From: a bacterium
GTDB lineage: Bacteria; Acidobacteriota; Thermoanaerobaculia; Multivoradales; J023
Assembly (NCBI GenBank): GCA_024226315.1
Contig: JAAELT010000463.1
Coordinates: 21,611 to 85,610 of the forward strand
DNA: 64,000 nucleotides
Reading direction: 5' to 3'
Made by a program: the position numbers and the translations under genes. A model generated the notes under the pieces. That model was not told the origin of the DNA, did no database searches, and worked only from the letters and a program-made list of their open reading frames with translations. This document shows, piece after piece, positions 8,647 through 14,676 of this stretch (position 1 is its first letter; each line of letters begins with the position of its first letter).

Positions 8647-8835
8647 TTACTCCCAAGAGGAGATCGTCCGCTCCATCTCCTCGTTGTTGATCGTGCGCCC
8701 CTTGTCCGCGTCATCGAAGCCTCGCTCCAGCGTGTACTCGAAGGCGAGCTCGCGGAGCAACTCTTCGAAGGAGCTGTCGTCGGGCTGACGCTTCAGAATC
8801 TCGAACATCTGCTCTTTTGCGGTCGCAAGAGGCAC
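8647..8835 (-). CDS. Small orphan antitoxin-like protein
   Basis: The product has 62 residues with a GTG start at 8833-8835 and a good GGAGGT nine bases upstream. The pattern (AKEQMFEILKRQPDDSSFEE, LLRELAFEYTLERGFDDADK, NNEEMERTISSW) matches the small helical antitoxins that usually precede ParE/RelE-type toxins. No toxin follows here; the next frame, two codons on, is the SUKH gene. It therefore looks like an orphan antitoxin or the remnant of a lost pair. Confidence 0.6.
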   Translation of the reverse strand: MPLATAKEQMFEILKRQPDDSSFEELLRELAFEYTLERGFDDADKGRTINNEEMERTISSWE

Positions 8836-8928
8836 GGCGATGACCTCCGATCAGGACAATACTACGGCACCAACTCCGTTCCGCGCCCCAGCTGCGCCGT
8901 ACGCAGCGTCAATATCGGTCGGATTCTC

Positions 8929-9048
8929 GCGACGACACCCTCTTCACCCAGGCATCCCACAAGCTCTCCGGGCGTCGCCTCGAGACCGTGGCGGATGCTT
9001 CCGCCGACGCCGTCGAGCTCGTCGGTGATCCCGGCAACCGTGGAGACC
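8929..9048 (-). pseudogene. Degenerate second copy of the 10654-11043 gene (3' part)
   Basis: About 120 bp match 10683-10801 with only a handful of differences. On the minus strand it reads STVAGITDELDGVGGSIRHG like the 129-residue gene. One inserted base (TCCGGGCG here, TCCGGCG there) shifts the frame near the C-terminus. Only the 3' third is present. The flanks (8836-8928, 9049-9267) show no other gene; a short direct repeat, GGGCCGTGGTG, sits at 9053-9080. Confidence 0.75.
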
Positions 9049-9267
9049 CGCCGGGCCGTGGTGCGCCGGGCCGTGGTGCCACCCACATCGGCGGGCGTTT
9101 GTTTTCAATGACTTCTGACCGTTCGTACCCGAAGTGCCGTACTCGAGGTCCTAGCCGAATCGGGGGTCAAAGCGGTTCCGACCTCCCAGACCCGGGCCAG
9201 CCCCACCGTCCGGACATCCTCCGCCAGCGGGAACGTCTCAGATCACTTGATGGCCATGCCAGGTGGC

Positions 9268-10434
9268 TCACGCGCTTGCCTCCAACTCGGCTGCCAACTC
9301 GTCCACATAGCGCCGATAGCTGAACACCCGGCCGCGCTGCCGGTTCGTGAGCTCGCCGACGATGCCGATCCTCCCCAGGTGGACCAGCGACTTGTTGACC
9401 GTGGCCGCCGTGAGGCCGGTTGCCTTGACCAGTGCGGCCGACGTGGCGATGGGCTGGCGCTGCAGGGCCTGGTGTACCGCCAGCGCCGAGGCCGCCGCGC
9501 GTCCCAGACCGGCAATGCGGTCGCGATCCGCATTGACCATGGAGAGCAGCGCGTTCGCGGTCGACACGGCCTGCGCGGCGCTCACCGCGATCCCTTCTGC
9601 GAAGAAGTCCAGCCAGCGTTCCCAGTCGCCGCGCAGGCGCACCTCGTTCAGCAGCTCGTAGTAGAGCGCGCGATGGGTCTTGAAGAACAGGCTCGGATAC
9701 AGCATCGGCTCGCTCAGCACCCCGTCGGCTACCAGTTGCAGCACGATCAGCAGTCGCCCGATGCGGCCATTGCCGTCGAGAAAGGGATGAATCGTCTCGA
9801 ACTGAACATGGGCCAGCGCCGCCTTGATCAACGTCGACGTCGGCTCGGGTTCATCGTTGAGGAAGCGCTCGAACTGCCTGAGGCAACCCGGCACCGTGTC
9901 GGCCGGCGGCGGCACGAAAGCGGCGTTCCCCGGCCGGGTGCCGCCGATCCAGACCTGCGAGCGCCGCACCTCACCCGGCGTTTTGCCGCGCCCGCCCGGA
10001 TGCGCCAACAGCACCTCGTGCATGCCGCAAAGCAGCCGCGTGCACAGCGGCAGCCCGTCCCTGAGCTCCTTCAGGCCACGCTCCAGCGCCGCGACACAAC
10101 GACTCACCTCGCGCGCATCCTCCACCGGCACCCCCGGCTGCTCGTCGATCTCGTACAGCAGCAGGTCGGCGAGCGACGACTGCGTGCCCTCGATCTGCGA
10201 AGAAAGCACCGCCTCCTTGCGCACGAAGCTGTAGAGCAGCAGCGAGGCGTTCGGCAGCAGGGCGGTGACTGCATCCAGCCGCCCGAGCGCCACCAGCGCA
10301 TCGTCGAAACGCCGGCGCAGACCCGGCGTCCAGACCACCGGCGGCGCCGGTGGCAGCGGCGCGGGCACGAACGCCTCGAACGGCTCGCTGGCCGTCGAGA
10401 CGGTCACATAATGGCCGGGCGTAGGTCTGTGCAT
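9268..10434 (-). CDS. Fic-domain protein (probable AMPylating enzyme)
   Basis: The product has 388 residues. Fic proteins transfer AMP or another nucleotide-derived group to target hydroxyls. The catalytic motif HPFLDGNGR is at residues 216-224 and matches HxFx(D/E)GNGRxxR exactly. An inhibitory-helix motif S-x-x-x-E-G (SSQIEG, residues 78-83) lies N-terminal to the Fic core, so this is a self-inhibited class II Fic. The C-terminus (about residues 310-385) reads as a winged helix (LVKATGLTAATVNKSLVHLG), as in many Fic regulators. It stands alone in an accessory zone. Confidence 0.9.
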   Translation of the reverse strand: MHRPTPGHYVTVSTASEPFEAFVPAPLPPAPPVVWTPGLRRRFDDALVALGRLDAVTALLPNASLLLYSFVRKEAVLSSQIEGTQSSLADLLLYEIDEQPGVPVEDAREVSRCVAALERGLKELRDGLPLCTRLLCGMHEVLLAHPGGRGKTPGEVRRSQVWIGGTRPGNAAFVPPPADTVPGCLRQFERFLNDEPEPTSTLIKAALAHVQFETIHPFLDGNGRIGRLLIVLQLVADGVLSEPMLYPSLFFKTHRALYYELLNEVRLRGDWERWLDFFAEGIAVSAAQAVSTANALLSMVNADRDRIAGLGRAAASALAVHQALQRQPIATSAALVKATGLTAATVNKSLVHLGRIGIVGELTNRQRGRVFSYRRYVDELAAELEASA

Positions 10435-10528
10435 GGGCGGGTGCGGAACCTATAACAGTGGCGAGCGCTATTTTAGGATACATGCACAGCGTAAATCAAC
10501 ACTGCGGGCCGGCGCGGCGCGGGTGCCA

Positions 10529-10588
10529 GGCAAGTCGGTCACCGGCAAGTCGGTCACCGGCAAGTCGGTCACCGGCAAGTCGGTCACC
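10529..10588. repeat. Four perfect 15-bp tandem repeats
   Basis: GGCAAGTCGGTCACC is repeated four times without a mismatch, just upstream of the Fic gene on its own strand. The unit length allows an open plus-strand frame (GKSVT repeats), but that frame has no ribosome site or family match. A related single copy occurs near 8115. Confidence 0.9.
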
Positions 10589-10653
10589 GGCGTTGATTCG
10601 TCAGATCCTGAGGTACGACTTGGCCGAGGTGTGGGGCGGCCCCGCTAGGCCGC

Positions 10654-11043
10654 TCACTTCAGTCGGTATGGATCCAGCCGTTGCGACGACACCCTCTTCA
10701 CCCAGGCATCCCACAAGCTCTCCGGCGTCGCCTCGAGACCGTGGCGGATGCTTCCGCCGACGCCGGCGAGCTCGTCGGTGATCCCGGCGACGGTGGAGAC
10801 CAGCTCGAAGTAGATCGTCTCCGGCACCTCCTCGGTGTCCTCGAAGATCACGTCGAAGTAGTCTGGCTCGGGCAGTCTCTTGTGGAGATGCTCCATGCGC
10901 CGGGCGATCGCGCGCAACTCGGCGCGGACGCCCTCGAGCTCTCCCCGAAGCTCCGCCTCCGACAGCGGAGCATCCTCCGGCCAGGCCTCTTGCCAGGCGG
11001 TCATTCGCTGCCGTTCTTCGTCCAGCTTGGCTCCCTTGCCCAT
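10654..11043 (-). CDS. Hypothetical helical protein, partly duplicated at 9 kb
   Basis: The product has 129 residues. The ATG at 11041-11043 lies 2 bp after the stop of the preceding gene, and a GGAGGGGAG site overlaps that gene's end, so the two form an operon. The sequence is charged and helical (LRGELEGVRAELRAIARRME). A central block, PDYFDVIFEDTEEVPETIYF, precedes the STVAGITDELAGVGGSIRHG segment that is duplicated at 8929-9048. I recognise no family. The duplication suggests the locus once had, or still breeds, extra copies. Confidence 0.6.
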   Translation of the reverse strand: MGKGAKLDEERQRMTAWQEAWPEDAPLSEAELRGELEGVRAELRAIARRMEHLHKRLPEPDYFDVIFEDTEEVPETIYFELVSTVAGITDELAGVGGSIRHGLEATPESLWDAWVKRVSSQRLDPYRLK

Positions 11044-11045
11044 CC

Positions 11046-11555
11046 CTACTCCCCTCCCTTCCGCCGACGCACCCGCACCTCCGCCAGCGCCTGTTCCAGA
11101 AGCCGCTCCGGGTCACCCGGCTGGCGCTCCAGCACCTGGTCGACCAGGCTCTCGACCGACGCATGCGGCCGTGCCGCAAGCTCGAGCTTGCGGCGCACGG
11201 CCTCGATGGGCGCGGCATCCTCACCGCGGCCGGCGCGGGCCTCGGCCCGCGCCTCGGCGATGGCCAGCAGCTCGGGGTAGGGGACGCCGACCTCGCCCTC
11301 CGGATCGAGCAGCTCGGCCGGGTGCTCCCAGCCCTCGGCGGCGAGCAGGCGGTCGAAGTCCCGGTCGAGAAGCTCGCCGTCGGACAGCAGCTCGACGCCG
11401 GCGTCGCCGGCCAGGGCCTTCAGGTGCCGCACGGGCTCGGCGAACTGCCGGTCGGTGCGCACCCACTCGCCGAGGCGGCGCACGGTGTCGTGAGGGATGT
11501 CCTGGCCGTCGGCCAGGGCGGCGATGTCTTCGAGCGTCAAGACAGGGTGGTTCAT
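11046..11555 (-). CDS. Hypothetical protein, first gene of a two-gene operon
   Basis: The product has 169 residues from the ATG at 11553-11555. It is acidic and helical with LTLEDIAALADGQDIPHDTV near the N-terminus and a Glu/Arg-rich C-terminus (VRRKLELAARPHASVESLVD). No transmembrane segment, Cys cluster or catalytic motif is visible and I recognise no family. The stop is 2 bp from the ATG of the next gene. Confidence 0.6.
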   Translation of the reverse strand: MNHPVLTLEDIAALADGQDIPHDTVRRLGEWVRTDRQFAEPVRHLKALAGDAGVELLSDGELLDRDFDRLLAAEGWEHPAELLDPEGEVGVPYPELLAIAEARAEARAGRGEDAAPIEAVRRKLELAARPHASVESLVDQVLERQPGDPERLLEQALAEVRVRRRKGGE

Positions 11556-11716
11556 GGGCCCTCCTCGTTTGGCGGTCTGGGTTTCCGCTTCCTCTTCCTG
11601 GCGGCCACGGTAGAGGTTCGGGCCAGGCAGCGCCAGGAAACGGAATTGGAGGGCTCAGATTTCGTGCCCCACGGGAAATCTCGAACCATTGGGGCAAGTG
11701 ATGGCTGCAAAAACTC

Positions 11717-11814
11717 TGACTGTCAGTCACTCCGTTTCATCAATCAGAAGCAGGCCGCCGGTCGCCCATCTCGACTCAGATAGATCCGACTTCTCGAAAC
11801 CGGAAGTCTAGATC
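11717..11814. promoter_or_regulatory. Palindromes upstream of the FIDPxG micro-ORFs
   Basis: The gap 11556-11984 holds no other gene. It contains an operator-like palindrome TGACTG-T-CAGTCA (11717-11729) and a hairpin formed by GATCCGACTTC (11783-11793) and GAAGTCTAGATC (11803-11814). Further on, ACGGCAAAGA at 11884-11893 matches a motif near both TPR regulators. No canonical -35/-10 pair is obvious. Confidence 0.4.
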
Positions 11815-11984
11815 GATTTCGGCCCATTCTGACCCGAGAAGATTCTGTATTTCAAGAATTCTCCTCGAAAACCGGATCTCTTCACGGCAAAGATTGTGGG
11901 AATCGAGGTTAGTCTCGACGAAATAGAGCGGGCCGAGCGGGCAATGGGGCCTTGCAAGTGTCCCGCTCGCGAGGAGAGCCCGCT

Positions 11985-12041
11985 ATGGAGAATCCGAGTG
12001 ACTGCGTGAATGTCGGCCCGTTCATCGACCCGCACGGCTGA
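11985..12041 (+). CDS. Micro-ORF 1: 18-residue peptide ending GPFIDPHG
   Basis: This encodes MENPSDCVNVGPFIDPHG and a TGA. A GAGGAG site (11971-11976) sits 8 bases upstream of the ATG. The leader AGGAGAGCCCGC is repeated before the second micro-ORF, so the two arose by duplication. The shared C-terminal motif differs between copies mostly at synonymous third positions (GGC/GGG, CCG/CCC, ATC/ATT), which argues for selection on the peptide. There is no signal sequence. The pair runs tail-to-tail into an HTH-TPR regulator. A role as a peptide signal or modified-peptide precursor is inference. Confidence 0.65.
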   Translation: MENPSDCVNVGPFIDPHG

Positions 12042-12058
12042 GAGCAGGAGAGCCCGCG

Positions 12059-12112
12059 ATGAGGACTCAGCGAGAGTTGGAGATCGGGCCCTTCATTGAC
12101 CCGAACGGCTAG
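12059..12112 (+). CDS. Micro-ORF 2: 17-residue peptide ending GPFIDPNG
   Basis: This encodes MRTQRELEIGPFIDPNG and a TAG. An AGGAG site (12046-12050) is 8 bases upstream, within the same repeated leader as micro-ORF 1; the gap between the two ORFs is 17 bp. The last four bases CTAG are shared with the convergent HTH-TPR gene, whose own stop is the reverse complement. The N-terminal halves of the two peptides are unrelated while G-P-F-I-D-P-x-G is kept, so the C-terminus is probably the functional part. Compare GIFIDPYG in the secreted precursor at 39618-39935. Confidence 0.65.
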   Translation: MRTQRELEIGPFIDPNG

Positions 12113-13548
12113 ATCCTAAGGGGCGCGCCCGGGCCGAGGGTGCGCTCCTTCTCTAGGGCCGTCCGCGCCTCTTCGAGCAGCTCCAACGTCAGCTTTCCCT
12201 CGGCTGCGTCGCGCAGGAGTTGGACAATCGCCGTTTCCGCGAGGCTATTGCCACGAAAACGCGTGAGCAGCCTGGCCATGCTGTGCGCCAGTACGCAGGC
12301 CTCAGCAAGCATGCCCTGGGCTAGGAGCGTGGCAACGAGATCGATGATGATCATCGCTTCCTGAAGCGCGTTCTCGCTCTCGGCCAAGATGGGCCAGGCC
12401 GATCGTAAGAGAACCTCGGATCGCAGGAAGTCACCACGTCTGAAGGCCAGTCTGGCTTGCAGCCAGCGGAGCTTGGCCTGATCGACTCTGTGCTCCGAGC
12501 CGAAGTCACGCACACCCCTCTCCAGATGTGCCTCGGCGGCCTCCAAATCGCCGAGCTTCTCGAACGCATACGTCAGGAGTTGATAGGCCGAGAGATGGGT
12601 GCGCGGTATCTCCACGGCCGTGCCGTCCAGGATTTCCAATGCCCGTTGTAGAACGGGGACTGCCTCGGCAGGCTGACCGAGATAGGCGTAGAGCATCCCG
12701 CGATCGACCAGGGTCATCCCGATGCCCCGACTCGAGTCGATATCGACGTAGATCTCGAGCGCTTCCCGCAAGAGCAGCAGCCCCCGGTCGGAATGGCCGA
12801 GGTCGCGGGTCAGGTACGAGGCGCGTTGCAGGAGCTGCGCGGCCTCGAGCTGCAGCCCGTGACGGCGGGCCAGCTCGAGCGCCAGGCGAAATGCCCGCGA
12901 CGCCGGGGTGAAACGCCCTTTCACCCGACGCGCCGAGCCGAAGACGCCGAGCGCAAGGCACAGGAGCGAGATGCGGTCTTCCTGGGGGCCGGGGAGGGCC
13001 GGCAGCACCCTGGTCGCCACGATCTCAGCGCGCTTGGCGGCGCGCGGCGCCTCGTCGTAACGCAGGCGGTCGAGGTACTCCAAGTAGGGGCCGGCGAACT
13101 CGTGGGTGCGTAGCCGGCGAGTATTGCGCAGCCGCCTCAGGTGCTCGCGCCCGCCGAGCCGAATCAGCTCTTCGACCCCTTCGGCGCCGGTGTCGGCCAT
13201 GCGGTCGGCCAGCGGCGGCTCCGCCGTGGCGAGCTCGCGGGCCGCGGCGGCGATGCGCCCCAGGGCGCGATCCTCGTCACCCTCCACCTCCAGATCGGCC
13301 AGCAGATCGTCCGCCACGGGCGACGCGCCCAGCGCCCGGCGAAAGAAGGTGGTGGGCTCGAGGTCCAGGCCGTCGAGGATTCTCAGCAAGTAGTCGAGCC
13401 GCAGCGGCCGCCTACCGGCGTAGACATCGCTCAGGGCACCTTGCCACATGGCGATCTCGCCCTCGATCTCGTGGATTCGCCCCCAGCGCTTGTTGGCTTC
13501 CGAGCGCAAGGCGTCCCTGATCTTGGCAAGGTTGTTTTCCCAGGACAT
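12109..13548 (-). CDS. HTH-TPR regulator convergent with FIDPxG peptides
   Basis: The product has 479 residues. The N-terminus (about residues 28-72: EIAMWQGALSDVYAGRRPLR, LDYLLRILDGLDLEPTTFF) looks like an XRE-type helix-turn-helix. From about residue 190 to the end are TPR-like helical pairs (RGMLYAYLGQPAEAVPVLQR, HLSAYQLLTYAFEKLGDLEA). The last 130 residues share spacing and residues (RWLxxRLAxxxGDF, LxxAxxxxxxDLxA, MxRLL, LxxAAE) with the AraC-TPR protein at 37725-39488. HTH-TPR proteins of the RRNPP group bind short peptides, and two micro-ORFs lie exactly convergent here. That functional link is inference. No strong Shine-Dalgarno sequence precedes the ATG. Confidence 0.8.
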   Translation of the reverse strand: MSWENNLAKIRDALRSEANKRWGRIHEIEGEIAMWQGALSDVYAGRRPLRLDYLLRILDGLDLEPTTFFRRALGASPVADDLLADLEVEGDEDRALGRIAAAARELATAEPPLADRMADTGAEGVEELIRLGGREHLRRLRNTRRLRTHEFAGPYLEYLDRLRYDEAPRAAKRAEIVATRVLPALPGPQEDRISLLCLALGVFGSARRVKGRFTPASRAFRLALELARRHGLQLEAAQLLQRASYLTRDLGHSDRGLLLLREALEIYVDIDSSRGIGMTLVDRGMLYAYLGQPAEAVPVLQRALEILDGTAVEIPRTHLSAYQLLTYAFEKLGDLEAAEAHLERGVRDFGSEHRVDQAKLRWLQARLAFRRGDFLRSEVLLRSAWPILAESENALQEAMIIIDLVATLLAQGMLAEACVLAHSMARLLTRFRGNSLAETAIVQLLRDAAEGKLTLELLEEARTALEKERTLGPGAPLRI

Positions 13549-13602
13549 GACGGCTCAAGACTTTAGCAGAACGATTGGAGCATCTGAGTCCTCGACCGGA
13601 TT

Positions 13603-13645
13603 GGCGCATTTCTTTGCCGTTTGTGCCCAGATTGGGGCAGATACG
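13603..13645. promoter_or_regulatory. Conserved intergenic element upstream of HTH-TPR gene
   Basis: In the gap 13549-13938, otherwise without a gene, the minus-strand sequence CAAACGGCAAAGAAATGCGCC is closely matched at 37533-37556 (beside the AraC-TPR gene) and more loosely at 16995-17016. With the 16995 copy the similarity extends over about 42 bp (13610-13650 versus 17001-17040). It may be a shared promoter or operator element. Confidence 0.4.
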
Positions 13646-13938
13646 CCGGAATTGACCCGCTTCTCCCAGGAATTGTTCAATGTCTTGGATGAATATCCAA
13701 AGAATTGAGCTTTTCGTCCCCGAAAGTGGCTCGCTCGTCCCTCGGCCGAGGTTCACCGAGAACACCTAACTGGAGCCGCAACAGGACTTGGCAGGCCTTC
13801 GCCCGGGGATTCTCGCGCCTCGAGCTGGCGGCACGGCGATTGCTGTAACTCATAGACATTCCCGGCACTCTCCTGCCGGGAATGGGCGGTCATCGCCCGG
13901 TCCTTCACGGGCTTCCGGACAGGTCACGGAGGCGGCTT

Positions 13939-14676
13939 GTGCGGGAGTTCGATCTGAGTTCCGGAGCGCACCCGCCTTTACAGGTGACTCAGATCGTGAA
14001 GCTGCCAGACGACAAGAAGCCCAAACCCCGCCGCTACAGGCTGGACCTTACGAGTGCCATCTTGAGCGCTCTGAGCGTACTGATCGGACTGATCAGTCTT
14101 CGCGAGTTCCTCCCGTTGTGGTCGGCAGCGGCCTACGAGGTCGCCAGGACCAACCGCGCCGCCTGGTTGGTGGTCCTACTGGTGGTCGTTTGTCTGATTG
14201 GTCCCATGAGACGAAGACTTGAGTCGTTCGTTCATCGAAAATGGATGGCGTTCTGCGGGCTGCACCGCAATCAGGCACAGGCACACCAGGATTGTTCCTG
14301 CTATCGCGATTCTCTGATTCGCCACTGGCTCCTTCTCGGTCTGACCTGCCGGGAGGTTGCCGAGAAAACGGCACTCGGTATCTGGCGCATCCGATTCTTC
14401 CGTCTGTTTCCTTGCTTCGTCCCCGCCCGCCCGTACCTCGGCCCCCTGGCCGATGCCTTGCTGATCCCAGTTGGTCATTTCCAGCGCGAGATGGCTCGGC
14501 GCTATACTGCGCGATTGACCGAAAAGCGTTTGGAGCGTTTCATTCAGCTCGGCATCGCCACGTACACGGCGGATGAGATTCGCCGGAGCTCGCCGAGCAA
14601 GAACGCGGCGCTCCTGGCAGCAGTCGAGAAACAGCGCTCGGACGAGCTCGAAGCCAAGGGGGAGGAGCTACCATGA
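13939..14676 (+). CDS. Membrane protein coupled to the ImmA-like protease
   Basis: I chose the GTG at 13939 because GGAGG (13928-13932) lies six bases before it; this gives 245 residues. Two hydrophobic segments are visible, LTSAILSALSVLIGLISL (about residues 34-58) and AAWLVVLLVVVCLIG (about 72-88), followed by a Cys-containing loop (CSCYRDSLIRH) and a long charged cytoplasmic tail with DEIRRSS and KNAALLAAVEKQRS. No family is recognised. The stop overlaps the next ATG as ATGA, so it is translationally coupled to the metalloprotease and is likely its membrane partner or target. Confidence 0.7.
   Translation: MREFDLSSGAHPPLQVTQIVKLPDDKKPKPRRYRLDLTSAILSALSVLIGLISLREFLPLWSAAAYEVARTNRAAWLVVLLVVVCLIGPMRRRLESFVHRKWMAFCGLHRNQAQAHQDCSCYRDSLIRHWLLLGLTCREVAEKTALGIWRIRFFRLFPCFVPARPYLGPLADALLIPVGHFQREMARRYTARLTEKRLERFIQLGIATYTADEIRRSSPSKNAALLAAVEKQRSDELEAKGEELP

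Noticed and set aside
10529..10588. Possible CRISPR array
   Set aside because: Repeats are directly adjacent 15-mers without spacers; no cas genes in the window.
11944..12009. 21-codon frame overlapping micro-ORF 1
   Set aside because: No ribosome site at proper distance and no FIDPxG motif.
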